Assembly (NCBI GenBank): GCA_003136185.1
Contig: PLDN01000081.1
Coordinates: 1-32,354, forward strand
Length of the DNA: 32,354 nucleotides
Source of the DNA: Acidimicrobiaceae bacterium
GTDB taxonomy: Bacteria; Actinomycetota; Acidimicrobiia; Acidimicrobiales; Bog-793
Direction of reading: 5' to 3'
A program made the position numbers and the translations under genes. The notes under the pieces are model-generated. The model was not told the origin of the DNA. It made no database searches and saw nothing but the letters and a program-made list of their open reading frames with translations. Of the stretch, positions 21,648-30,123 are shown piece by piece. Numbering within the stretch: position 1 is the stretch's first letter; each line of letters opens with the position of its first letter.

Positions 21648-23809
21648 GACAGCCTCACAGCACGGCAGCTCTTCGTCGAGCGCGCCCGGGCGCCTCCGGA
21701 GCGAGCACGGCAGGCGCCTCACCACTCTCGCAGACCTCCATCGACCATCTCGTCAATCCGAGGAGTGTGGCTATCTTCGGAGTGACGGACTCTCGGCAGA
21801 CATGGGGCTCGACGGCCCTGCGCCAGAGCGCGGCGCTTGGGTTTTCCGGAGCCCTCTATGGGGTCAGCCAGCGTTCCTCGCTGCAGGGTTTCGACGAGTT
21901 CCGGATCGTCCAGGACATCGCCGACATCGAGGACTCGGTCGATTGCGCCCTCATCGCCGTCGGCAAGGATCGGACTCTGGCAGCCCTCGAGGCTTGCGCG
22001 AGCAGTGGTGTGCGGAGTGCGGTCGTTGTCGCCGCTGGATTCGGCGAGCTCGGGGCGGAGGGGCGCGCCCTCGAGGCCCAGATGCTCGATGTTGCCCGCT
22101 CGGCAGGAATGCGGATTCTCGGGCCGAACTGCATCGGCCTGTTCCGCTCCGGCGGCGTCTGCACCACGCCATTCGTTCTACCGCCAGGAGCGGTGGGCAT
22201 GGCCACTCAATCGGGCAACGTGGCGATCGCGCTCGGGCTGCGGGCCAAGGGGTACGGCTTCGGTTTCTCCACCTGCGTCGGCGTCGGCAATCAGCTCGAC
22301 GTCGGATTTGGGGAGCTCCTGTCGTGGTTTGCCAATGACCCGGCGACCTCCTCGGTCGCGATCTATCTCGAGGGCATCCCACGAGGCGCAGCAGCGGCCT
22401 TCGCCGACGGCCTAAGCGATTGCCACCGTGCTCAAAAGCCGGTTTTCGTCCTGCGGGGTGGCATAACCGAAGCCGGCTCTTCGGCGGTCGGCACCCATAC
22501 CGGCTCGCTCACGAGCGACGCCAGGGTGTGGTCGGCCCTCCTCGAGGGTGGGGGAGCGGTCAGCGTGAGCTCGGTGGAGGCGCTCGCGGATTCGCTCCTT
22601 GCGACGAGGCTGCCACGGTTCGGACGCGGAGTGGCAGTCATGACCGACGGTGGCGGCGATTCAGTCATGGCAATGGACTCGCTGGCCTTGCGCGGGCTGC
22701 CGCTCGCCAAGCTAAGCGAGCGAACGCGGCTAGCCTTGATCGCGGTCCTCCCGCCGCTCGCACCGAGACACGAGGGCCTCAACCCACTAACGCTCGACAC
22801 CCCCGGTGGGCTCCAAGACAACCCGGAGCTACTTGCGACCTGTGCCGAGATCTGTGCTGACGACCCGGCCGTCGGTGCACTCGTCATCGCCGGGCTGTTC
22901 GGCGGTTACCAGCGGCACAGCTCCGAAGAGATCGCGGCGGCGCAACGCTTGGCCTCCCTCTGCAACTCTGGCATGCCGATCGCGGTTGCCTCGGCCTACG
23001 ACGGCGTGGTCGACGACACTCTTGTTGAGCTCCGTCGTGCAGGGATTCCGGTCTACGGATGCATTGAGCGGCTCGCCGCTGCTGTCGCCCCACGCTACGA
23101 GCGCGTCAAGGTTCACGCGTCGGACCCCCCGAGGGAAGCGGTTCGTGTCGAGCTGCGACCGGAGGTAGGCGGCGGCCGCAAGCTCGCAACGACTGAGGCC
23201 CTTGATCGGTTGAGGCGCGCAGGTCTTCCGTGCCCGCCGGTTCGAATGGTGCGCTCGGCCAAAGAGCTGGTTCTGGCCCAAGAGGAACTGGGTTTCCCGC
23301 TCTGCCTGAAACTCGACGTGCAAGAGATCGTGCACAAGTCAGAGGTGGGTGCGGTGAAGCTCGGGCTGAACTGTGCAGAGGAACTGGAACAGGCCTCCGC
23401 ACAGTTGTGGGAGCAGTTCCCGAGCTCCGAGTTGCTCGTCATGCCGATGTTCGCTCCCGGCTTCGAACTACTCGTAGGCCTGACCTGGGATGCGACGTTC
23501 GGTGCACTGGTCGCTGTCGGCCGCGGCGGGATCTGGACCGAGGTCGAGGACGACTTCGCTGTCGTCCCAGCACTTTCGACCGAGAGCGAGCTTGTCGGCG
23601 CACTCAGCTCTCTTCGTTGCTTCCCGATGATCTCGGGCACCCGAGGTCAGCCGCGACTCGATCTCGAGGCATTAGTCGACCTCATCGGGAGTGTGGGAAA
23701 GCTCGCCGACGAGGGCGAGCCTCTCTCGCTCGACCTGAACCCGGTCATCCTCTATGTCCACGGCTTGGCGATCGCCGACTTCAGAGTCCTCGCCGTCGAT
23801 CCATGGTGA
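21644..23809 (+). CDS. NDP-forming acyl-CoA synthetase (acetate-CoA ligase family, fused alpha-beta)
   Basis: A 721-aa single-chain enzyme. An N-terminal CoA-binding domain (VAIFGVTDSRQTWGSTALRQ) is followed by succinyl-CoA-ligase-like domains with the phospho-acceptor histidine at residue 285 in AVGTHTGSLTSD. The C-terminal ATP-grasp domain begins about residue 510 (ATTEALDRLRRAGLPCPPVR) and has FPLCLKLDVQEIVHKSEVGA. Such enzymes make acyl-CoA with ATP or GTP and release ADP, or run backwards to make ATP. The oxidase next door (GTGA overlap) suggests its acid product is the substrate. GTG start. The order CoA-binding, ligase, ATP-grasp is the usual fused one. Confidence 0.9.
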   Translation: MRQPHSTAALRRARPGASGASTAGASPLSQTSIDHLVNPRSVAIFGVTDSRQTWGSTALRQSAALGFSGALYGVSQRSSLQGFDEFRIVQDIADIEDSVDCALIAVGKDRTLAALEACASSGVRSAVVVAAGFGELGAEGRALEAQMLDVARSAGMRILGPNCIGLFRSGGVCTTPFVLPPGAVGMATQSGNVAIALGLRAKGYGFGFSTCVGVGNQLDVGFGELLSWFANDPATSSVAIYLEGIPRGAAAAFADGLSDCHRAQKPVFVLRGGITEAGSSAVGTHTGSLTSDARVWSALLEGGGAVSVSSVEALADSLLATRLPRFGRGVAVMTDGGGDSVMAMDSLALRGLPLAKLSERTRLALIAVLPPLAPRHEGLNPLTLDTPGGLQDNPELLATCAEICADDPAVGALVIAGLFGGYQRHSSEEIAAAQRLASLCNSGMPIAVASAYDGVVDDTLVELRRAGIPVYGCIERLAAAVAPRYERVKVHASDPPREAVRVELRPEVGGGRKLATTEALDRLRRAGLPCPPVRMVRSAKELVLAQEELGFPLCLKLDVQEIVHKSEVGAVKLGLNCAEELEQASAQLWEQFPSSELLVMPMFAPGFELLVGLTWDATFGALVAVGRGGIWTEVEDDFAVVPALSTESELVGALSSLRCFPMISGTRGQPRLDLEALVDLIGSVGKLADEGEPLSLDLNPVILYVHGLAIADFRVLAVDPW

Positions 23810-23859
23810 GCAGCGTGGATTATCTCCGAGAACCCGACGGCACGATGTCGCGCAATTTC

Positions 23860-24279
23860 TCAGCCTGCTGGATCGAGAGGCGGCTGCACGATCACGTGGT
23901 CGATTCTCGCTGTGACGCGAGAACGCTCCGCGGCGTAGTCATGCTCCGGATAAGATTCCACACCCCAATACCGTCGTGCCATCAAGTCCAGATGCTCATG
24001 TGCCCCAACGGAAGTCATCTCGGTCACCACACCCCGCAGTTCGATGTACCGGTAGGGATTATTGGGATCGAGAAGGCAGAAGGACACGGCTGCATTCGCA
24101 GCGAGGTTTCGTCGCTTGAGTGTCCGCTCGAGGGTAGAGAAGATGACATTGCCATCGCGGTACTCGATCCAGATCGGCGAGACACTGGGAGCACCGGCGC
24201 CATCCACAGAAGCGACCGTGGCCACGACGGCTTTTGTGAGCAGGTCGCCAAACTCGACCGGAACATCCAGACTCGTCAC
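23860..24279 (-). CDS. PPOX-class flavin/F420-binding protein
   Basis: A 139-aa split-barrel protein. It has LTKAVVATVASVDGAGAPSV, then SPIWIEYRDGNVIFSTLERT and KRRNLAANAAVSFCLLDPNN. The PSVSPIW-x-x-x-R-D-G pattern and L-K-R-R-N-L are typical of PPOX-class F420-dependent or FMN enzymes. The late HEHLDLMARRYWGVESYP helix is common in this group. GTG start (24279) with AGGGGTAGGAA ahead. It is the only reverse gene between the acyl-CoA synthetase and the amidohydrolase, so it probably has its own promoter in the 250-base gap to its right. Confidence 0.85.
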   Translation of the reverse strand: MTSLDVPVEFGDLLTKAVVATVASVDGAGAPSVSPIWIEYRDGNVIFSTLERTLKRRNLAANAAVSFCLLDPNNPYRYIELRGVVTEMTSVGAHEHLDLMARRYWGVESYPEHDYAAERSRVTARIDHVIVQPPLDPAG

Positions 24280-24533
24280 TTCCTACCCCTCTCTTCACGC
24301 CGCCGCTCGCTGTGTACCTCGGCCAGCATAACTATCTCTCACGGGATTGCTTCGCTGTCTCTTGATCCCGCGATCCGATCTTGTGCAACAAGCCCGTCGC
24401 TCGTCTGTCCATCCGGCGCTTGCAAAGCGATGGTGATCGCGCCTGCCAACGGGCACGGGTCCGACCCCGTGATTGCCGCCAGGTCGAACGCCGTAGCTAG
24501 CTGTTCCTCTTACCGTCGTGTGGGAGCTTGACC
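24280..24533. other. Divergent intergenic region
   Basis: About 250 bases between the leftward PPOX gene and the rightward amidohydrolase gene. No gene is recognised. It should carry promoters for both; I see no convincing -35/-10 pair. GGGAG at 24522-24526 is the ribosome site of the amidohydrolase. Confidence 0.45.
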
Positions 24534-25493
24534 ATGACCTCTAGAGAAAACGGGGCTCCGCTAGCGGGTCCGCCAGATGTCGTCGTCGACTTCCGAGTTC
24601 GCCTTCCCAACGACCAACGGCCGAGGGTCATCACACCGCCCGAATACACCTCTCAGTACGACGCAGTCTTGAGCGTGAGCGAGCGGAGCGGTGCCACGAT
24701 GGCAGATCTGTTCTCGGAGATGGACGACTGCGAAGTCACCCACGCCGTTATCCACGCCGAATACGAGTTCGGCGATCCCGTCGATGAGCTCAACGACGCC
24801 GTGGAGCGTGCGGTGCTCACCGATTCCGCGCGGCTGCGAGGCTTCGGGACCATCTCGCTCGATCCTCTCCGTGTGAGGCGGGCGATGAGACAGGTCGATC
24901 GCGTCTGCGCCGGAGGGATGGTGGGTCTCAACCTACAACCGTCCTTCTTCGGCCTACCGATGACCGAGCCGAGGCTGTATCCCGTCTACGCCCGAGCCGA
25001 AGAGCTCGGCCTACTCGTCGCACTGCATACAGGCGTCAACTACACGACGCACAGGATCATCGAGAACGACCACCCTCGTCAGCTGGATCAGCTGGCATGC
25101 GACTTTCCGAGCCTCGTCCTGATCGCCTGCCATGCCGGATGGCCCTGGGTCGAAGAGCTCGTGGCGGTGATGCGCAAGCACCCCACTGTCCTCGCCGACT
25201 TCGGCGGGCTGGCTCCGAAGTATGTCGGCGAGACGGATACTGGGTGGAGTGTGATGCGCCGCTTCATGAACTCCCTCCTCAGCGAGCAGGTGCTGTTCGC
25301 CACCGACTGGCCAGTCTTCCCGATGCGCCGAGCTCTCAGCGAGTGGCGGCAGATGGGGCTCAAAGCCGACGTCCTGGCCCGCCTCCTCGGGGGCAACGCC
25401 ATCGAGCTCTTTGAGCGGAGTCTCCCGCCTCGGGGAGGCGACCAGGTCCAACGTGCAAGAGACCGTGCAAGAGACAAGGAGAAGACATGTTGA
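24534..25493 (+). CDS. Amidohydrolase-2 family protein (ACMSD-like fold)
   Basis: A 319-aa TIM-barrel protein. Metal-site positions visible: LLVALHTGVNYTTH (histidine in strand 5), SLVLIACHAGWPWVEELVAV (strand 6 histidine) and VLFATDWPVFPM (strand 8 aspartate). The strand-1 H-x-H of canonical members is missing; the corresponding segment reads DVVVDFRVRLPN. Such D-F-R-V-R members exist and their metal use is uncertain. Relatives decarboxylate or hydrolyse aromatic and cyclic acids. I chose ATG 24534, seven bases after GGGAG, over TTG 24528. The gene overlaps the start of the second SDR by seven bases, so the two are coupled. Confidence 0.85.
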   Translation: MTSRENGAPLAGPPDVVVDFRVRLPNDQRPRVITPPEYTSQYDAVLSVSERSGATMADLFSEMDDCEVTHAVIHAEYEFGDPVDELNDAVERAVLTDSARLRGFGTISLDPLRVRRAMRQVDRVCAGGMVGLNLQPSFFGLPMTEPRLYPVYARAEELGLLVALHTGVNYTTHRIIENDHPRQLDQLACDFPSLVLIACHAGWPWVEELVAVMRKHPTVLADFGGLAPKYVGETDTGWSVMRRFMNSLLSEQVLFATDWPVFPMRRALSEWRQMGLKADVLARLLGGNAIELFERSLPPRGGDQVQRARDRARDKEKTC

Positions 25494-26308
25494 GTTTCGA
25501 AGGCAAGAAGACGATCGTGACGGGCGCAGGCCGTGGCATCGGACGAGCGATTGCTCTCACTTTTGCGCGCCAGGGGGCATCGGTGACTCTCGTCTCGCGG
25601 ACCGAGTCCCAGCTTGAGGAGGTGGCCAAGGAGATCCGTTCACTTGGTAGCCAGGCCTGGGTGCGGGTCTGTGACGTGAGCGACGCAGAGGCGACCATCG
25701 ATCTTGTGAGGAGCAGCGCCGAAGAGATGTCCGGGCTCGACGTGCTAGTCAACAATGCCGGTGGCGGCGACGTGGACCTCTTCCACCCGCTCGAGGAAAC
25801 GACTATCGACGGCTTCGACACGATCTTCCGCCTCAATCTCCGCGGTCCGTTCTTTGCCGGTGTCACGGCGGTGAAGGAGATGGTGAGGAGGGGGACGACC
25901 GGCAACATCTTGAACATCGTCTCGTTGGATGGGATCTTCACGGCACCGGGCGAAGCTGTATATGGCGCCGCCAAGGCCGCGATGGTCAGCTTCACCCAGT
26001 CGCTTGCTGTGGAGGTCGGCCATTATGGAATCCGGGTGAATGCGATCGCCCCGTCGCTCATCGACACACCGCTCGTTGCAAGCTGGGTCGCGTCCGACGA
26101 GGCTCGCGCTGATCGAGCCTCGTACTTTCCCATCAACCGGCTCGGCACGGCCGACGACATCGCGGGGGCAGCGGCCTATCTCTGCTCCGACGAGGCTGGA
26201 TGGGTTTCGGGTGTCACGCTTCCGGTGACGGGCGGTCAGCAGGCGACGAGCGACATCTTCCGTTGGGTCCGCTCGCACAATCCAGTGCCCGCCGATCGGA
26301 GGATCTGA
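25487..26308 (+). CDS. Short-chain dehydrogenase/reductase, paralogue of the SDR at 15.3 kb
   Basis: A 273-aa classical SDR. Cofactor loop TGAGRGIGRA, SRTESQLEEVAKEI (arginine for NADP), LVNNAGGGD, and S-x12-Y-x3-K in NIVSLDGIFTAPGEAVYGAA followed by K. It matches the SDR at 15335-16162 along the whole chain and in the unusual tail GGQQATSDIFRWVRSHNPVP. The ribosome site CAAGGAGAAG lies ahead of ATG 25487. It overlaps the amidohydrolase gene and is followed 24 bases later by an MFS gene. The pair of paralogues within 10 kb fits successive oxidation/reduction of related intermediates, or a duplication within the cluster. Confidence 0.92.
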   Translation: MLSFEGKKTIVTGAGRGIGRAIALTFARQGASVTLVSRTESQLEEVAKEIRSLGSQAWVRVCDVSDAEATIDLVRSSAEEMSGLDVLVNNAGGGDVDLFHPLEETTIDGFDTIFRLNLRGPFFAGVTAVKEMVRRGTTGNILNIVSLDGIFTAPGEAVYGAAKAAMVSFTQSLAVEVGHYGIRVNAIAPSLIDTPLVASWVASDEARADRASYFPINRLGTADDIAGAAAYLCSDEAGWVSGVTLPVTGGQQATSDIFRWVRSHNPVPADRRI

Positions 26309-26332
26309 CGCCCCGCCAAGGGTATTCGGGTC

Positions 26333-27610
26333 GTGACCCTCGTGTCAGCCCGTAGCCCGCGCGAGGCCGCAGACGGGCTAGCGGCGGTCCAAGCCCGGGT
26401 TGCCTTCTGGTTCACCATCGCGCTCGTGACTCTGTTGTTCCTCGCCTCGAGCGCGCCGTCACCGATGTACATCGTCTACCAGGCACGCTGGCACTTCTCC
26501 TCGACCGTGCTCACCGGTCTCTTCTCCATCTACAGCCTCACAGTCATGCTGGCCCTCGTCCTTCTCGGCCACATTTCGGACGGCGTAGGGCGCCGACGGG
26601 TGCTCATCTGCGGACTTCTCATCACCAGCCTCGGCCTCGTTCTGTTCGCCTCGGCGCGCAATGTGGGATGGATCTTCGCGGCACGAGCCGTGCAGGGCCT
26701 TGGTGTCGGCATCTCGTCGACGACCCTCGCGGCCTTGGCGCTCGAAGTGCAGCCCGGGCGCTCCCTTCCATCAGCGGCCATGGCCACGACTATTGCGGGA
26801 GGCGTCGGGATGGCGATCGGCTCGCTCCTCGCGGGCGTGTTCCTCCAATATGTTTTCAATCCGACGGTGTCGCTGTACGTCCTCCTGCTCGGTCTCTTTT
26901 TTGGTGGCCTCGTGGCCTGTCGTTGCCTGCCTCAGACCGTCTCGTACCCGAGAGGCTCGCGAACGTTCTGGCCACCGAGGATCGCTGTTCCGAGGACTGC
27001 CTATCGACCGTTCGCCCTGTACTCGGCAGGCTCGATGGTCACCTGGGCGGTCGGCGGCGTCTACCTTGCACTCGGTCCATCTATCGCTGCCGTTTTGCTT
27101 CACTCCGGGAACCACGTCATCGGAGGGCTTGTCGTCTTCGAGCTCGGCGCCGGTGGCACGCTGGGGGCATTGGTGTCGAGCCGGCGGTCCAGCAGGTCGC
27201 TCATTACGGTCGGGGCGTTGCTCATCGTGCTCGGCATGGGCGTGGTGGTCGCGTCCGTGCTGCATCCCTCGGTCCCGCTCTTCTTCGCTGGTTCTGCCGT
27301 TCTCGCACTTGGCTGGGGGCAGACCAACATCGGGTCGTTCCGAGCCCTGGTGGCTCTGGCGAGGCCGGGGCGCCGCGCTGAGATGTTGGCGGCGATCTAC
27401 CTCGTGTTGTACCTGGCGTTCAGCATCCCGGTCCTGCTCGTAGGCGTCGCCACGGACCACATCGGATTCAAGACGACGACCGTTGTCTTCGGGGCCTGCG
27501 CATGCCTTGTTGCCGCCGCGGTGGGAGTTGGCATGCTCATCTTCGGTCCGGGAGTCGCGAGGCGAGAGGCACTCGCCCAGGTCTCCGAACCCCACGCGAT
27601 GTGTGGCTGA
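26333..27610 (+). CDS. MFS transporter
   Basis: A 425-aa major facilitator with about twelve hydrophobic segments. The loop between helices 2 and 3 carries GHISDGVGRRRVLICGLLI, the MFS signature G-x-x-x-D-x-x-G-R-R. The helix after RAVQGLGVGISSTTLAALAL is motif B/C-like. A long central loop (PRGSRTFWPPRIAVPRTAYR) joins the two halves. It may import the pathway substrate or export an intermediate. GTG 26333 is the start, 24 bases after the SDR, in the same direction as it and the next SDR. Its reverse-strand shadow frame is long but is not a gene. Confidence 0.88.
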   Translation: MTLVSARSPREAADGLAAVQARVAFWFTIALVTLLFLASSAPSPMYIVYQARWHFSSTVLTGLFSIYSLTVMLALVLLGHISDGVGRRRVLICGLLITSLGLVLFASARNVGWIFAARAVQGLGVGISSTTLAALALEVQPGRSLPSAAMATTIAGGVGMAIGSLLAGVFLQYVFNPTVSLYVLLLGLFFGGLVACRCLPQTVSYPRGSRTFWPPRIAVPRTAYRPFALYSAGSMVTWAVGGVYLALGPSIAAVLLHSGNHVIGGLVVFELGAGGTLGALVSSRRSSRSLITVGALLIVLGMGVVVASVLHPSVPLFFAGSAVLALGWGQTNIGSFRALVALARPGRRAEMLAAIYLVLYLAFSIPVLLVGVATDHIGFKTTTVVFGACACLVAAAVGVGMLIFGPGVARREALAQVSEPHAMCG

Positions 27611-27659
27611 CCGTGCGGAGTCGATCGTGTCGTCAGACAGGGAGAGGGAGAGACCGCTA

Positions 27660-28454
27660 GTGACAGCCAACGCGCCGGCTCGCGGAGACGGCTTCGAGGG
27701 CCAGGTGGCGTTTGTCACCGGTGCGGGAGCGGGCATCGGGAGGGCGATCGCCCTTGCTCTCGCCGAGCGCGGGGCGGACGTCGGGCTCCTCACGCGGAGC
27801 CGCGATCGCGGTCGCGCCTGCAAGGAGGCGATCGAGGCCCTCGGCCGGCGGGCCGTGTTCGTGGCGGGCGACGTCGGCAACTGGTCGGCCACGAACGCGG
27901 CCGTCGCCGAGGTGAGGACCTCGCTCGGCGCGCCAAGCCTTGTTGTCGCGAACGCCGGGATCGAGCTACGAGGGACCGTGCTCGAGACCTTGCCGTCGGA
28001 TTGGGAGCGCGTCATCAGTACGAATCTGTCGGGAGTCTTCTACACCTGCAAGGCGGTACTGCCCTCTCTGATCGAGCTCGGCGGCGGGTCGATCGTCATC
28101 GTCGGCTCCGACGCGTCGCTCATCGGTTCGCGTGGGTATGCCGCGTACAACGCGAGCAAGCATGGGCTGATCGGCCTGACCAAGTGCATGGCCCTGGACT
28201 TCGGCCCGGATGGCGTACGAACCAACATCGTGTGCCCGTCCTTCGTGGAAACAGAGATGATGTACAGGATCCTTGAGAAGAGTTCGCCACAGTACGAGCA
28301 GCAGCTGCGGCGAGTGCCGCTCGGACGCTTCGGAAAGACCGAGGACGTGGCACAAGTGGTCCTGCATCTGCTCTCTGCCTCCTCATCGTTCACGAACGGA
28401 GCCGTATATCAGTTGGACGGTGGCTCGACGGCCACTGCTGCCCGTGACAGCTAG
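27660..28454 (+). CDS. Short-chain dehydrogenase/reductase
   Basis: A 264-aa classical SDR. TGAGAGIGRAIALALAERGA is the cofactor loop, TRSRDRGRACKEAIEALGRR the second region with arginines favouring NADP, VVANAGIEL the N-A-G motif. The catalytic S-x12-Y-x3-K is in GSDASLIGSRGYAAYNASKH. The end is FTNGAVYQLDGGST, the standard SDR tail. It is not closely related to the paralogous pair in this cluster. GGAGAGGGAGAG precedes the GTG at 27660; a GTG at 27627 with GCGGAG upstream is a possible longer start. The gene follows the MFS gene by 49 bases and precedes another SDR by 60. Confidence 0.9.
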   Translation: MTANAPARGDGFEGQVAFVTGAGAGIGRAIALALAERGADVGLLTRSRDRGRACKEAIEALGRRAVFVAGDVGNWSATNAAVAEVRTSLGAPSLVVANAGIELRGTVLETLPSDWERVISTNLSGVFYTCKAVLPSLIELGGGSIVIVGSDASLIGSRGYAAYNASKHGLIGLTKCMALDFGPDGVRTNIVCPSFVETEMMYRILEKSSPQYEQQLRRVPLGRFGKTEDVAQVVLHLLSASSSFTNGAVYQLDGGSTATAARDS

Positions 28455-28514
28455 CCGGAGGCGGCCGGGGAGCGCGCATGATGTGAGCGGTCGAGCAAGC
28501 GAAAGGAGCTAAAC

Positions 28515-29342
28515 GTGGAGATCGAGGGACGAGTCGTCGTCGTCACCGGGGCAGCGGGCGGCATCGGTCGCGCGCTCTGCATCGAGTTCGCCAGGCAAGG
28601 TGCGGCCGGGGTCGTGGCGGTCGACCTCAACCGCGGACCGTTGGATGAGGTCGACCGCGCGGTCGCCGATCTAGGGGCGAGCTCGTTCGCGAGGGTGGCC
28701 GACGTGACCCGAGAGAGCGACCTTCTCCGAGTAGTGAGCGAGGTCGCCCAGCAGCTCGGCCCGATCGACATCTTCTGCTCCAATGCCGGCATCACCGGCC
28801 CAGGTGGAGCCGAGACACTCGACAGCGACTGGCAGCGGATGTGGGACGTCAACGTGATGGCACACGTCTATGCGGCAAGGGCGCTCTTGCCCGACATGCT
28901 GCGGCGAGGGGAGGGCTATTTGGTCAACACAGCCTCGGCTGCCGGACTGCTGACGAACCTCGGAGCTGCCGCCTATAGCGTCACCAAGCACGCGGCTGTG
29001 GCCTTCGCCGAGTGGCTGTCGATCACCCACGGAGCCGCCGGGATCCGGGTTTCCTGCCTGTGCCCCCAGGGAGTGAACACGCCGATGCTCACCGGAGCCG
29101 CCCCCGGTGCCGGACTGGCCGAAGGTGAGCTCGCCCAGCGAGCAGTCCAGTTGGCTGGCAGGGTTCTCGAACCGTCCGACGTCGCGCTTGCGGTGGTGGC
29201 AGGGGTCCGTCAGGAGGCCTTCTTCATCCTTCCTCACGAAGAGGTCACGCAGTACATGACGAGGAAGGCGGAGGATCCCGAGCGGTGGCTGTCCTCCATG
29301 CGAAGGGCTCAGGCTGCCCTCGAGGCCCCGGCCGCCCCGTGA
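28515..29342 (+). CDS. Short-chain dehydrogenase/reductase
   Basis: A 275-aa SDR. TGAAGGIGRALCIEFARQGA is the cofactor loop and VVAVDLNRGPLDEV has an aspartate at the end of the second strand, favouring NAD(H) over NADP(H). Then SNAGITGPGG and the catalytic S-x12-Y-x3-K in TASAAGLLTNLGAAAYSVTK. The C-terminal part (EEVTQYMTRKAEDPERWLSS) is longer than in the other SDRs. GTG start with AAAGGAG upstream. It is the fourth SDR in 14 kb and ends seven bases from the convergent enoyl-CoA hydratase gene. Confidence 0.9.
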   Translation: MEIEGRVVVVTGAAGGIGRALCIEFARQGAAGVVAVDLNRGPLDEVDRAVADLGASSFARVADVTRESDLLRVVSEVAQQLGPIDIFCSNAGITGPGGAETLDSDWQRMWDVNVMAHVYAARALLPDMLRRGEGYLVNTASAAGLLTNLGAAAYSVTKHAAVAFAEWLSITHGAAGIRVSCLCPQGVNTPMLTGAAPGAGLAEGELAQRAVQLAGRVLEPSDVALAVVAGVRQEAFFILPHEEVTQYMTRKAEDPERWLSSMRRAQAALEAPAAP

Positions 29343-29349
29343 TCTCGGG

Positions 29350-30123
29350 TCATGTTCCCGTGAAGTTCGGATCGCGCCGCTCGGCGAAGGCTCGCGTACC
29401 CTCCTCGAGGTCGCTCGAGGTTTCGATGACGTCGCTGAAGGACCGGTATAGGCGCAACCCGTCAGCGAGCGATAAGTTGCGGCCCCGCATCACGAGCTCC
29501 TTCGTCATCCGGACCGCGATCGGCCCGTTCTTTGCGATCTGAGCTGCAAGCTTCTCGGCGCGCCCGAAAGCGCCTCCCGTTGGGACGACCTCTTGCACGA
29601 GCCCCATCCTGTAGGCATCTTCCACACCGATGAACGAGCCGGTCAATAGGAGGTAGAGCGCATTCGAAGTTCCGATCAACTCGGGGAGGATTTGCGCTCC
29701 GTAGCCGTGAAGAAGGTTCCATCTCACTTCAGGTGTGCCGAACTGCGATCCTACGCCAGCGACGCGGATGTCACAAAAGAGAGCGAGTTCCAAGCCACCA
29801 GCGAGACAGTATCCCTCTACTGCCGCGATGAGAGGCTTTTGAACCTCCAGGCCGGAATCAAAGCGCTCCGGTCGCCACGCGCTCCAGTGCCGAGCGGCGC
29901 GGCCTGTCGATGAATGTACTCCGATGAGGTCCGCTCCCGCGGAAAATGCCTTTCCGCCTGCGCCCGTGACGATTCCGACCTGGATGTTGTCGTCCTCGTC
30001 GATCGACCGCAAGCAGGTTGAGATCTCATCGTACATTTCGCGGGTCATCGCGTTGAGCTTCTCTGACCGTTCGAGCGTGATGATGCCGACGCCGTTCGCG
30101 CGTTCAAATCGGACAGATGACAT
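29350..30123 (-). CDS. Enoyl-CoA hydratase/isomerase (crotonase) family protein
   Basis: A 257-aa crotonase. The CoA-binding part has SEKLNAMTREMYDEI; the oxyanion segment is FSAGADLIG (60-68) and the second is AVEGYCLAGGLELALFCDIR. Glu112 and Glu132 stand at the two catalytic glutamate positions of enoyl-CoA hydratase, so hydratase activity is likely. TPEVRWNLLHGYGAQILPEL is a normal loop. ATG 30123 has AAGGAG upstream. It is read leftward, convergent with the SDR and divergent from the last FAD oxidase. It would hydrate an unsaturated acyl-CoA made by the two CoA ligases of this window. Confidence 0.92.
   Translation of the reverse strand: MSSVRFERANGVGIITLERSEKLNAMTREMYDEISTCLRSIDEDDNIQVGIVTGAGGKAFSAGADLIGVHSSTGRAARHWSAWRPERFDSGLEVQKPLIAAVEGYCLAGGLELALFCDIRVAGVGSQFGTPEVRWNLLHGYGAQILPELIGTSNALYLLLTGSFIGVEDAYRMGLVQEVVPTGGAFGRAEKLAAQIAKNGPIAVRMTKELVMRGRNLSLADGLRLYRSFSDVIETSSDLEEGTRAFAERRDPNFTGT

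Noticed and set aside
23230-24531. 433-codon plus-strand open frame
   Set aside because: It overlaps the end of the acyl-CoA synthetase in a shifted frame and runs antisense through the PPOX gene; composition is arginine-rich without motifs.
26771-28015. Long reverse-strand open frame (414 codons)
   Set aside because: It lies antisense to the MFS and SDR genes, is rich in arginine, and shows no family features; it is a mirror of GC-rich codon bias.
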